From assembly GCF_030689305.1 (NCBI RefSeq), contig NZ_JAUYVM010000015.1:1-64000 (forward strand): a stretch of DNA of 64,000 bases, written 5' to 3'. A program made the translations under genes and the position numbers. Below are positions 1 to 9,303 of this stretch, in pieces. Source of the DNA: Vibrio penaeicida (GTDB taxonomy: Bacteria; Pseudomonadota; Gammaproteobacteria; Enterobacterales; Vibrionaceae). The notes below the pieces were generated by a model. That model was not told where the DNA came from. It was given only the letters and a program-made list of their open reading frames with translations, and ran no database searches. How positions within the stretch are numbered: the first letter of the stretch is position 1; every line of letters starts with the position of its first letter.

Positions 1-386
1 ATGGTGAGATCAACTTCGGCTACCAGGTGAAAGACGCGGACGGCGATGTAGACAGCGCGAACGTGAAAGTGACCGTGACGTCGGAAGACGATGCGGTAGA
101 CGCGGTGAATGACGAAGTGACGGTTGCCGAAGACGGCAGCATCACGCTGAACCTAACGGGCAACGACGAGGCGCCAGACGGCGGTCTTGAAATCACGCAT
201 ATCAACGGCGTGGCGTTAACAGGCTTGGCACAAAACATCGCGGTGGACAATGGCACCGTGGTAATCGCGGCGGATGGCGCGATGACGTTCGAGCCAGCGG
301 ATGACTTCAATGGTGAGATCAACTTCGGCTACCAGGTGAAAGACGCGGACGGCGATGTAGACAGCGCGAACGTGAAAGTGACCGTG
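1..386 (+). repeat. 309-bp tandem repeat unit of giant adhesin
   Basis: Bases 1-77 are identical to bases 310-386, so the repeat period is 309 bp (103 codons). Only one complete unit lies in the window (78-386); the array continues off the left edge. The unit encodes a cadherin/VCBS-like beta-sandwich with aspartate-rich calcium-type motifs such as VKDADGDVDSANVKVTV. The repeat is clearly richer in G+C (many gcg, gtg and gac codons) than the rest of the gene after about position 387. Such exact repeats are prone to recombination and to assembly collapse. Confidence 0.95.
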
Positions 387-3300
387 TTTGATAACATAGC
401 ACCTAATAAACCAACCATCACAAACATTACAGACGACTCAGAAAACAGTGATTACTCTGAAGTGACTTTGCATGGTACGGGTAGTGAGGCTGGTAACACT
501 ATTGAAGTGTTTGCTAAAGATGAAGACGGAAAAGACGTCCTAATCGGAACGGCGATTGTTCAAGATGACTTAAGTTGGACGCTTGATATCTCTGATATCA
601 GTGTAACGCCTACGAATGACAATGAGTTTATGTTTGCGAAGGAAACGGATCCTGCAGGCAATGTTAGTGAGGCATCTGATACGGTTCATTATTATCACGG
701 TACCTTTGACCCTGCCGTTACAGAGGCGTCTGATGACTACGTACTTCTTGGCGGTGGTAATGACGAGCTTAGAATGGTGTCGGATGACGACAATGACTAC
801 TTTGTTGCTGATGGCGGTGCCCATCATGATCGTGCCGTGTTTACTGGTTCTATTGAAGATTACGATATTAGTATCAATAGCGATGGTGAGATTGTGATAT
901 TTGAGCCGACTGAGAATGACAAAAATATCTTTAGAGAATTTGAGTCATTTAAGTTTGATGAAGAAGTTTACACAGTTGAAGACCTGCTTAAACCAGAGGT
1001 GACTATTACCAGTGATGCAAATAATGATGAAGTATTGGCAGGCTCTGAGATTGGTCAAAATATTGCTTACCAGATAGATCTTCCGAAAGGGGCGACAGTT
1101 GGAACTGTCTTACTCGTTACTTTACCTTCTGGAGTTCAGTCAATTACATTGTCTGAGCAGCAAATTACTAGTGGGAAAGTAGAAGGTTCCTATGTAACTC
1201 CTGCAGAGGGCAGTGATTTTGAAGTGAGCGTGTCTATAACGTACCCAGATGGTTCTCAATATGGGTCTACAGATACCGTTCACGTAAACGAAGGACCTGA
1301 AGTTAACGATTTCTCTGTATCGTCAACGTCTAGCGTCTTTGACGTACCATTCTCTAGTCATGCGACCGATACAGAAGATGATGCGGATTCAAGTAAAACA
1401 ACGAGTGTTGTGATTACAAGACTTCCGGAGTTTGGAACGCTATATGTGGTAAATGACGATGGTTCGAGAACAGATTTAGCAGTTGGTTCAAAAGTCGATG
1501 ATACCTCTAACATTAAGTATGAGTTAGACGGGAATGTTAATGCTGATTTCAGTTTTGATGCGACTGATTACCATAGCGATACCCCAATTAATGACTTAAC
1601 AGAAATCGCTTTAGAAAGTGGTTTGGTGATTACTGGAGGAAGCATCGCAGATGATGGTTCTTTGGTTCAGGGAACACTGAATTATCATAGCGCAGTTAAT
1701 GAAAATGGAATTGGTGTTAACGGCAATGAAGTTGAAAGTGACAGCAAAGAATATATTTCTATTGATTTTGGTGATGGTACGAATGTAACTGAAGCAAATA
1801 TCTCGCTTGGCAGTTTACATGACCATTATACCGATACTGATCTTGGGATTGACGCCAAGGTTCATATCGAACTCTACAAAGATGGCGTTTTACAGAAAAC
1901 CGTTATAGTTGATTCGTCCAGTGATATTGAGAACTCTCAATATGTTGCCAACCTTCAATTAGACAGTGGCTTTGATGAAATTCGTTTGACGACAACAGCA
2001 GGTCAGAATTCAAACTTCACTTTATCGAATATCGAAGTGGTTGATTCAGAAATTAATGACGAAATCGAGTATAAAGCAGTCGATTCTGATGGGCAGGAAA
2101 GTGATGACACGGCAGTTGTAGACATTACCATTCCAAGCTCCGAGACTGCACTAGAGAGAGCGCCTGTTGTTAACGGCGATGCAGACTTAGGTAACTCTGC
2201 AGAAGATAACGCGTTTGTTATTGATGCGGCTAAATTACAGCTACTGTTGAATACGGCGACGGACGAAAATCAAGACGACTTGTTTATTTCCGCTCTTTCT
2301 GTCGATGAATCAAAAGGAGAGCTTGTTGTTACAACTAACTCTCACGGTCAAGTGACAGGTGCGGTGTTCCACCCTAACGAGGATATGTCTGCGGACGATA
2401 TTAAGTTTGATTTCACTGTTAGCGACGGTAAGTTAACAGATACGGGGAGCGCTTACCTGGATGTTACCCCAGTAGCTGATGCGCCAGAGGTTAATGTATC
2501 GCTCACAGGTAGCCCTACTCACGTCTACTCTGAGTTCCCTACATTTGGAATGACCTACGACGACTTCTTACCTGAAAACTTCGATGGAACAGAGTTTGGT
2601 ATTGAGAACACTCAAATTATTGATGTGTGGGGCGAACGGTCAGGTACATCAGAGCGTGATTACGTATTTGGTGAATTTGACAATGGCGCTAGTTATTCAA
2701 TATCAGGTGGTGACGGCAACGATATTCTAGTCGGCGCCAAGAACTCTAAAAATGACATCAGAGGCGACTTAGGTGATGACATTCTCGTAGCGGGTAACGG
2801 CACTGATGCGTTGTATGGTTCAAATCATTACGATCCTAATGCCAAAGATGTTGCAATCCTAAAAGGTAGCAGCACGGATTACGAAATCAGCAAAGGCTCT
2901 GGCTTTACCAGTAATGACCGTTGGTTCAACTTCTCTGAAGATGGAGCGAACGAAGTTAATTCATTGCATTTGCACAACATTAAGTATGTTCAGTTTGAAG
3001 ATGGTATTTTTGAGCTCGACCCAGACACAGGTTCGTTGACAAAAGTTGAGCCTACATCATCTGAATATCCACTGAATATTGAAGCATCCTTAACAGATGT
3101 TGATGAAAGTGAGACGTTAACGGAGATAGAGATTTCTGGCCTTGCTCAAGGCGATGTGTTGAAAGACACCAGCGGAGCAGTCATCGGCACTGCTTCAAGT
3201 GATGGCACTATCACGCTTTCTGGTCTTTGGTCTTCCGATGCAACATCGGTGACCTTATCTGGTTTGACTCTAGTAACTACTGCAACTAACGCAGCGGAAA

Positions 3301-4952
3301 TTTCTGTAACTGCAACGTCTCAGGAAGGAAGTGATACAGCAAATACAGCCTCAGGGGATGACTCTATCGTCCTTAGTGATTTTGCTGGCGTAACAATGAG
3401 TGGTGATGGGCAAAGCAACACGACTGGCGACACGCATGACACCATTGTCGGCGATACTACTGGCACCGTTGTTACTCATGGGCAAGATTATAATATTGCA
3501 TTCATGGTTGATACTTCAGGTAGTGTTGGAAGTAGCAATGTTGAAGATATCGAAGACCAGCTAGAGGAAGTCTTTGATAGCTTGATCAACAGTGCAAAAG
3601 GTGAGCACTCCGGTACGGTTAATGTGATGTTGGTAGATTTCGATACATTGGCGCATACAAGTGTGAGTGTGGATCTTGCTGATGAAGGGGCTAAAGACAA
3701 GCTTGAAACTGTTTTAGATAGCTTGAAGTCTGGCGGCGGCACGAATTATGAAGATGCATTCACTGTTACCAATAACTGGTTTGAAACGGTGAAAACAACA
3801 CATCCAGAAGCCAATAACATGGCGTATTTCATTACCGATGGTCGCCCAACTTATTACAACACGGATGTTACTAACCCTGTTGTATACAATAGACCAGGGA
3901 ACTCTAATGATCGTACGTTAGATGATATTTTAAACAATGCTGATTACGTACCGGGTCAAACCTATAGCTACGCAGGCAAGACAATTATCGATACGCATGG
4001 AAAAGTATACAGTTATACGTCGGGCTACCACTATGGAACGTTCCAAGGGTTCATGAGACCTGATGGAACGGGAGAGCATGAGTTTGTGCAGATAGCTGGT
4101 CGCGGATCCTACGCAGACAGTGCTACCCTTTCACAAGCTGAGCTTGGGTTCGAAATGCTCGAAAGTAACGGCGTAACGGTGGAAGCAATTGGTATTGGCA
4201 GCGGCTTGAATGAAGATCAGTTAAAAGATTTTGATTCAGATGGTAACGTGCAAACCAATGTAGATGCAGATGATTTAGCTGAAGCCATCCTTGGTACTTC
4301 AGAAGATAAGCTTCCAGGTGCCGATACCATCTCTGCGGGTAGAGGTGACGACATTCTATTTGGTGATTCTATGCACATGTCTGGTGTATCTGCACAGGGT
4401 TACGAAGGAATCAAAGAGTATGTGGCAGGTAAACTCAATGTAGCGGAAGTATCTGATGCGCAAGTGCATAATTACATCACCGAAAACATTGAAGAGTTCA
4501 ATCAGTCAACGGATAAAGATAAAGCTGATCACCTACATGGGAATGAAGGTGATGACATAATCTTTGGTCAAGGTGGCAATGATTACCTATATGGTGGCGA
4601 CGACAACGATACATTAATTGGTGGACTAGGAAGTGATATTCTGACTGGTGGTGACGATGCAGATGTCTTTAAATGGGTTAACTCCGATTTAGATGGCAGT
4701 ACAGACAGCATTACCGATTTCCACATTAATGAAGGTGACAAGCTTGATTTGAGTGATTTGTTCACGGACTTATCTGAAAATGAAGTGACATCTATGCTGG
4801 ACCAAATAAAAGGTACAGTGAATGGCGATGATGATCACTCAAGCATAACCGTTGATAAAGACGGAAGCTCGGTGACGATTGACTTTGAAGGCGTATCAGC
4901 AACGGATCTTACTAACAACTTGAGCACGATACTTCTTATTAAAGATGACTAA
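3..4952 (+). CDS. giant type I-secreted RTX adhesin with VWA domain (5' end outside window)
   Basis: This is the C-terminal 1650 residues of a LapA/FrhA-like surface adhesin; the reading frame is open to the left edge, so the start is missing. In order: 103-residue repeats (to 386); a bacterial Ig-like domain beginning APNKPTITNIT (about 390-690); two related segments with a GS-x-DY-x-IS pattern (about 720-990 and 2840-3030); a cadherin-like domain (2155-2480); glycine/aspartate RTX-like repeats (2700-2830); a T1SS-143-type segment (3060-3370); a von Willebrand A domain with an intact MIDAS motif DTSGS (3490-4220); and typical calcium nonapeptides such as GNEGDDIIFGQGGND (4315-4375, 4540-4665). 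The C-terminal ITDFHINEGDKLDLSDLF region is typical of type I secretion signals. The likely role is calcium-dependent attachment or biofilm formation after export by a LapBCE-type system, which is not in this window. Confidence 0.9.
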   Translation, partial: GEINFGYQVKDADGDVDSANVKVTVTSEDDAVDAVNDEVTVAEDGSITLNLTGNDEAPDGGLEITHINGVALTGLAQNIAVDNGTVVIAADGAMTFEPADDFNGEINFGYQVKDADGDVDSANVKVTVFDNIAPNKPTITNITDDSENSDYSEVTLHGTGSEAGNTIEVFAKDEDGKDVLIGTAIVQDDLSWTLDISDISVTPTNDNEFMFAKETDPAGNVSEASDTVHYYHGTFDPAVTEASDDYVLLGGGNDELRMVSDDDNDYFVADGGAHHDRAVFTGSIEDYDISINSDGEIVIFEPTENDKNIFREFESFKFDEEVYTVEDLLKPEVTITSDANNDEVLAGSEIGQNIAYQIDLPKGATVGTVLLVTLPSGVQSITLSEQQITSGKVEGSYVTPAEGSDFEVSVSITYPDGSQYGSTDTVHVNEGPEVNDFSVSSTSSVFDVPFSSHATDTEDDADSSKTTSVVITRLPEFGTLYVVNDDGSRTDLAVGSKVDDTSNIKYELDGNVNADFSFDATDYHSDTPINDLTEIALESGLVITGGSIADDGSLVQGTLNYHSAVNENGIGVNGNEVESDSKEYISIDFGDGTNVTEANISLGSLHDHYTDTDLGIDAKVHIELYKDGVLQKTVIVDSSSDIENSQYVANLQLDSGFDEIRLTTTAGQNSNFTLSNIEVVDSEINDEIEYKAVDSDGQESDDTAVVDITIPSSETALERAPVVNGDADLGNSAEDNAFVIDAAKLQLLLNTATDENQDDLFISALSVDESKGELVVTTNSHGQVTGAVFHPNEDMSADDIKFDFTVSDGKLTDTGSAYLDVTPVADAPEVNVSLTGSPTHVYSEFPTFGMTYDDFLPENFDGTEFGIENTQIIDVWGERSGTSERDYVFGEFDNGASYSISGGDGNDILVGAKNSKNDIRGDLGDDILVAGNGTDALYGSNHYDPNAKDVAILKGSSTDYEISKGSGFTSNDRWFNFSEDGANEVNSLHLHNIKYVQFEDGIFELDPDTGSLTKVEPTSSEYPLNIEASLTDVDESETLTEIEISGLAQGDVLKDTSGAVIGTASSDGTITLSGLWSSDATSVTLSGLTLVTTATNAAEISVTATSQEGSDTANTASGDDSIVLSDFAGVTMSGDGQSNTTGDTHDTIVGDTTGTVVTHGQDYNIAFMVDTSGSVGSSNVEDIEDQLEEVFDSLINSAKGEHSGTVNVMLVDFDTLAHTSVSVDLADEGAKDKLETVLDSLKSGGGTNYEDAFTVTNNWFETVKTTHPEANNMAYFITDGRPTYYNTDVTNPVVYNRPGNSNDRTLDDILNNADYVPGQTYSYAGKTIIDTHGKVYSYTSGYHYGTFQGFMRPDGTGEHEFVQIAGRGSYADSATLSQAELGFEMLESNGVTVEAIGIGSGLNEDQLKDFDSDGNVQTNVDADDLAEAILGTSEDKLPGADTISAGRGDDILFGDSMHMSGVSAQGYEGIKEYVAGKLNVAEVSDAQVHNYITENIEEFNQSTDKDKADHLHGNEGDDIIFGQGGNDYLYGGDDNDTLIGGLGSDILTGGDDADVFKWVNSDLDGSTDSITDFHINEGDKLDLSDLFTDLSENEVTSMLDQIKGTVNGDDDHSSITVDKDGSSVTIDFEGVSATDLTNNLSTILLIKDD

Positions 4953-4983
4953 TCAATAAGTAAAATCTTTGTATGTACTTTGA

Positions 4984-5016
4984 AATGCCGGGGCTAAAGC
5001 CTCGGCATTGTTATTT
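4984..5016 (+). terminator. rho-independent terminator after adhesin
   Basis: An 11-bp stem with one G-T pair (AATGCCGGGGC / GCCTCGGCATT, loop TAAA) is followed by a T-rich stretch, 31 bases after the adhesin stop codon. Confidence 0.85.
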
Positions 5017-5413
5017 ATAAACCGACAACAACTAAGTGACTTAATTTAATTAGATAAATATACGTAAGCGTTATTTCTCATCAACCATGTGATTTAGTTA
5101 ATTTTGGGTGCTTTAATAAAAGCGATTTATATAAATATATTTTCATTTTCTCTTATCCTAAAGACGACACCATTATTCTTAATTGCGCTATCAGAATCCC
5201 CCGCTTTTCCATTCTCTCTCTTTTCAACCTTCAATGTCGGATAGAATTTAAACCTTTAAAAACAAATGGATATAAATATTTTTCTTTGGATTTCTATTTG
5301 TTTTTTTGACTTTTTACGCCGATTTCGCTGCGTTGACAATATTCTTAATAGGTCGCATTGTTTTGTTAAATGGTCATTTAATAAAAACCCCAATCGCATA
5401 TTCGGAGGGTGTT
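5017..5413. other. AT-rich intergenic region upstream of bet operon
   Basis: This is about 400 bases with no convincing gene, strongly AT-rich between 5040 and 5160. Open frames here are short, lack ribosome binding sites and resemble nothing. The right end holds the proposed betI promoter and operator, listed separately. Confidence 0.6.
5333..5381 (+). promoter_or_regulatory. candidate bet promoter with palindromic operator
   Basis: A consensus -35 TTGACA (5333-5338) lies 17 bp before a weak -10 CATTGT (5356-5361). Just downstream, 5366-5381 is a perfect dyad TTAAATG-GT-CATTTAA, 33 bp before the betI start. A TetR-family repressor bound there would cover the predicted transcription start, which fits BetI autoregulation. 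Assignment to BetI is inference from position; the sequence is not matched to a published operator. Confidence 0.45.
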
Positions 5414-6052
5414 ATGCCAAAAATAGGAATGCCAGAAATAAGGAAGCCACAGCTAATAGAAGCGACTATGACGGTTATAGACCGCGTAGGAATGCAAAGT
5501 GCTAGCATTGCCTTAATTAGTGAAGCGGCAGGCGTATCCCCAGCAATAATAAATCACTACTTTGGTGGCAAAAATGGTCTGCTTGAAGCCACCATGCGCC
5601 AAGTACTTCAGCTGTTAGCAGAAGGAGTTAAAGAACGCCTTTCGGATATTCATGGAAGTGATGTTTTGGGAAGAGTTATGGCGATTGTGGGTGGAAATTT
5701 CGACAATAGGCAGGTCGAGAAGCGAATAGTGAAAACGTGGTTAGCTTTCTGGCCTCATGCAATGCATAACCCCATGCTTTTCCGTTTGCAAAGAGTAAAC
5801 GAGCAACGATTGGTTTCTCATTTAGTTTATGAGCTTAAAAAAGTGCTACCAAAAGAAAAAGCAAAAATGGTTGCTATGACTACCGCTTCATTAATTGACG
5901 GAATTTGGCTTAGGGGGGCATTAAACCCAAAAGGTATCGATGCTGAATTTGCGCAACAATTAATCGAAGAGTATTTATTTAGCCAATTACCTGAGGCGTT
6001 ATTAGCAGACAAACAGTATTTTGCGCATACCAAGAAAGGAACACTTCAATGA
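5414..6052 (+). CDS. betI: BetI, TetR-family choline-responsive repressor
   Basis: A TetR-type repressor of 212 residues (family members are about 195-200). The helix-turn-helix spans about residues 31-50 (SIALISEAAGVSPAIINHYF), and the C-terminal half matches the BetI ligand domain. The ATG at 5414 was chosen because GGAGGG lies just upstream and the protein then begins MPKIGMPEIRKPQLIEAT, a standard BetI N-terminus; an in-frame ATG at 5306 would add 36 unrelated residues. In E. coli and vibrios BetI represses betIBA and releases DNA when choline is present. The gene overlaps betB by 4 bp (ATGA), so the two are translationally coupled. It is first in an operon that runs through the transporter and probably to gbcB. 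Confidence 0.93.
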   Translation: MPKIGMPEIRKPQLIEATMTVIDRVGMQSASIALISEAAGVSPAIINHYFGGKNGLLEATMRQVLQLLAEGVKERLSDIHGSDVLGRVMAIVGGNFDNRQVEKRIVKTWLAFWPHAMHNPMLFRLQRVNEQRLVSHLVYELKKVLPKEKAKMVAMTTASLIDGIWLRGALNPKGIDAEFAQQLIEEYLFSQLPEALLADKQYFAHTKKGTLQ

Positions 6053-7521
6053 GTGAAATAAGTGGCGATTTAAAACAACTTTTTATAGGTGGAGAGTATG
6101 TTGATGCGACGTCTGAAGAATGCTTTACATCCATTAATCCAGCGAATGGAGAAATCGTCTGTGAAATACAGCAAGCGTCCAGTGAAGATGTAGACAGTGC
6201 CGTTTCTGCTGCAAAAAAAGGAGGGAAGGTTTGGGCAAAGTATTCAGCAGTAGAACGAAGCCGGATTCTCCGGCAGGCGGCAGAATACTTACGTGAATGG
6301 AACGACGACATTGCGTTAATTGAGGTAATCGATACAGGAAAACCTATACAAGAAGCGCTGGAAGTTGATATTCAGACTGGTGCGGACGTTATTGAATATT
6401 ATGCTGGGTTAGTCCTTGGCCTTCAAGGGACTCAGCAACCACTGTCTGATAGCCAGTTTTTCTACACGCGACGTGAGCCATTGGGTGTTTGTGCTGGCAT
6501 TGGTGCATGGAATTATCCCATTCAAATCGCCTGTTGGAAGACTGGACCCGCCTTAGCTGCTGGTAACTCAATGATTTTTAAACCTTCTGAAGAGACACCG
6601 TTGTCAATCTACTACTTGGCAGAAGCACTTAAAAAAGCTGGTTTACCTGATGGTGTCTTCAACATTGTGCAGGGTGATTATCGAGTTGGGCAATATCTCA
6701 CACGTCATTCTGGAATCGAAAAAGTATCGTTTACCGGAGAGTGCGGAACTGGTCGTAAAGTTATGCAAGATGCGGCCAGCACGTTAAAAGAAGTCACGAT
6801 GGAGCTTGGGGGCAAGTCTCCACTCATGATTTTTGATGACGCAGATATTGATAATGCGGTGATTGGTGCGTTGTTAGCGAACTTTTACACTCAGGGAGAA
6901 GTTTGCACTAACGGTACACGCGTCTTTGTTCAGTCAGGCGTATATGACGAGTTTCTGCGCAAAGTGAAACTAAAAACGGAACAGCTGGTTGTTGGCGAGC
7001 CAAGATTACTGAGCACACAAGTTGGGGCTTTGATCAATGAAAACCACCTTAATAAGGTGCTGCGGTATATCGACCTTGCCAGTCAATCAGGCGCGAAATT
7101 GCTTTGTGGTGGACGGCGACATGTCTCCCTAGAAACAGAGAACGGATACTTTGTCGAGCCAACGGTTTTCTTTGATTGCACTGACGATATGCCAAATGTC
7201 GTTGATGAGATATTTGGTCCAGTCATGTCTGTCTTAAAGTTTGACTCTGAGAGTGAGGTTATTGAGCGCGCTAACTGTACTGAATTTGGATTGGCAGCAG
7301 GGGTATTTACTAAAGACGTATCCAGAGCTCACCGAGTGATCGCAACAATAGATGCGGGTATTTGTTGGATAAATACGTGGGGAGCATCACCAGCGGAAAT
7401 GCCTGTTGGCGGTTACAAGCAGTCAGGAATTGGTCGGGAAAACGGACCTGAAACATTAAACCAATATACGCAAGTGAAAAGCGTGTATGTAGAGCTTGGC
7501 GATATAGAAAGCCCGTATTAA
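6049..7521 (+). CDS. betB: betaine aldehyde dehydrogenase BetB
   Basis: A 490-residue NAD(P)-dependent aldehyde dehydrogenase that oxidises betaine aldehyde to glycine betaine in the cytoplasm. The catalytic residues sit exactly where E. coli BetB has them: Glu252 in TMELGGKSP and Cys286 in GEVCTNGTRVFV. The Rossmann motif FTGECGTGRKV is present. Length is equal to the family norm. The start overlaps the betI stop by 4 bp, and betA follows after 46 bp. The product is both an osmoprotectant and, here, the substrate of the catabolic genes downstream. Confidence 0.96.
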   Translation: MSEISGDLKQLFIGGEYVDATSEECFTSINPANGEIVCEIQQASSEDVDSAVSAAKKGGKVWAKYSAVERSRILRQAAEYLREWNDDIALIEVIDTGKPIQEALEVDIQTGADVIEYYAGLVLGLQGTQQPLSDSQFFYTRREPLGVCAGIGAWNYPIQIACWKTGPALAAGNSMIFKPSEETPLSIYYLAEALKKAGLPDGVFNIVQGDYRVGQYLTRHSGIEKVSFTGECGTGRKVMQDAASTLKEVTMELGGKSPLMIFDDADIDNAVIGALLANFYTQGEVCTNGTRVFVQSGVYDEFLRKVKLKTEQLVVGEPRLLSTQVGALINENHLNKVLRYIDLASQSGAKLLCGGRRHVSLETENGYFVEPTVFFDCTDDMPNVVDEIFGPVMSVLKFDSESEVIERANCTEFGLAAGVFTKDVSRAHRVIATIDAGICWINTWGASPAEMPVGGYKQSGIGRENGPETLNQYTQVKSVYVELGDIESPY

Positions 7522-7567
7522 AGGGTTAATAAGTCTCAATGAGACAGGGAATAGTAAGGGAATAACT

Positions 7568-9229
7568 ATGGATCATCGCACCGATTACATTGTTGTAGGC
7601 GCAGGTTCAGCAGGATGCGTATTAGCGAATAGATTAACTGAAGATGGCGATTTCAGCGTATTGCTTTTTGAAGCAGGAAGAAAGGACGATACATGGAAAA
7701 TTCATATGCCCGCAGGGCTCGTCTACAATTTGGAAGATGACAAATACAATTGGTTTTACAAAACTGAACCTCAAGCGCATATGAACAACAGACAAATGTA
7801 CTGGCCGAGAGGGAAATGTTGGGGTGGAGGCTCCGCGCTTAATGCAATGGTCTACATTAGAGGTCACGCCTTAGATTACGACCGCTGGGAAAGTGAAGGG
7901 GCGAAAGGGTGGTCATATGAGGATGTATTACCTTACTTCAAAAGGGCTGAAAATCGGAAATCCGGTGGAGACGCATATCGAGGACATAAAGGTCCACTAA
8001 AAGTGCACACGGGTGACTTTCCAAATCCATTGTTTGACGTTTTTATTGAAGCAGGTGCCCAAGCTGGTTACCCCAAAACAGCTGACATGAACGGTTATCA
8101 GCAAGAAGGTTTTGGCGTTATGGATATGACGATTCATAACGGAAAGCGTGAAAGTACAGCGCAAGCATACTTAAGACCCGTATTACAGCGAGAAAATTTG
8201 CAGACTGAAGTGGGGGCGATGACGACACGAATCCTATTCGATGGAACGAAAGCGATTGGTGTTGAATATGTGCAAGATGGCAAGACCAAAAGAGCCTATG
8301 CAGACAAAGAAGTGATTCTCTCAGGTGGCGCTATAAATTCGCCGCAACTGCTTATTTTATCGGGTATTGGTGATGAAAAAGAATTGGCCAGACACGGTAT
8401 CGATTCGGTTGTGCACAGCCCCGGTGTGGGAAAGAACTTGCAAGATCATCTAGAAGTTTACGTTCAGCAAGAATGCGTTCAACCGATCACGCTCTATAAA
8501 TCCACCAATCCAGTAAATCAAGTGATGTGGGGAGCCGAATGGTTTCTTAATAAAACAGGGTGGTGCTCAACGGCTCATTTGGAGTCCGGTGGATTTATTC
8601 GAACAGAGGCTGGCGTGAAGCACCCTGATATTCAGTATCACTTTTTGCCCGGGTTAGTAAACGATCATGGCAGAGATCAGGGTGACCGACATGCCTTTCA
8701 AGCACATGTTGGAACCATGAGACCTGAAAGCCGTGGCGAAATCACACTTAGATCGCCCGACCCATTTGAGTATCCCATCATTCAACCTAATTACTTAGCC
8801 ACGGATAGAGACGTATGGGAAATGCGCCAATGCATTACGCTCACGCGAGAAATTTTTGCCCAAGACGCATTCGCTTCCTTTCGAGGAAAGGAAATTAAAC
8901 CAGGTTTAAACGTTAGAACCGATGCAGAGATAGACGCCTTCATTCGTGAAAAAGGAGACAGCGCCTACCATCCCTCTTGCACCTGCAAAATGGGGACAGA
9001 GGATGATCCGATGGCAGTTGTTGACGAGCACGGACGAGTATATGGCGCGGACAATCTCAGAGTGGTCGACGCCTCTATCATGCCGAGCATCATCAGCGGA
9101 AATTTGAACGCACCGACCATCATGATGGCAGAGAAACTGTCCGATTCCATCTTAGGCAAAGGGTTTATCTCTCCAAGTTCAAATATCGATGTTTGGGTTC
9201 ATCCGGAGTATCAAGTGAAACAAAGATAG
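7568..9229 (+). CDS. betA: choline dehydrogenase BetA
   Basis: A 553-residue GMC-family FAD oxidoreductase that oxidises choline to betaine aldehyde and passes electrons to the membrane respiratory chain. The N-terminal dinucleotide fold is clear (DYIVVGAGSAGCVLANRL), the GMC signature WPRGKCWGGGSALNAMVYIRG is present, and the catalytic His is His468 in SAYHPSCTCKMG. Length agrees with E. coli BetA (556). The order betI-betB-betA is the usual gammaproteobacterial one. The start ATG at 7568 has an AGGGAATAA-type upstream sequence. Confidence 0.96.
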   Translation: MDHRTDYIVVGAGSAGCVLANRLTEDGDFSVLLFEAGRKDDTWKIHMPAGLVYNLEDDKYNWFYKTEPQAHMNNRQMYWPRGKCWGGGSALNAMVYIRGHALDYDRWESEGAKGWSYEDVLPYFKRAENRKSGGDAYRGHKGPLKVHTGDFPNPLFDVFIEAGAQAGYPKTADMNGYQQEGFGVMDMTIHNGKRESTAQAYLRPVLQRENLQTEVGAMTTRILFDGTKAIGVEYVQDGKTKRAYADKEVILSGGAINSPQLLILSGIGDEKELARHGIDSVVHSPGVGKNLQDHLEVYVQQECVQPITLYKSTNPVNQVMWGAEWFLNKTGWCSTAHLESGGFIRTEAGVKHPDIQYHFLPGLVNDHGRDQGDRHAFQAHVGTMRPESRGEITLRSPDPFEYPIIQPNYLATDRDVWEMRQCITLTREIFAQDAFASFRGKEIKPGLNVRTDAEIDAFIREKGDSAYHPSCTCKMGTEDDPMAVVDEHGRVYGADNLRVVDASIMPSIISGNLNAPTIMMAEKLSDSILGKGFISPSSNIDVWVHPEYQVKQR

Positions 9230-9303
9230 GATTTATAGATTCAACGTTTGGGGCGTTAATACCGCGTTGGGTGGAAGAAAGTCATAACAACAAGGAGAAA
9301 GTT

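Noticed and set aside
5306..5413. Longer BetI starting at 5306
   Set aside because: The extra 36 residues have no family match, lack a ribosome binding site and would overlap the predicted promoter.
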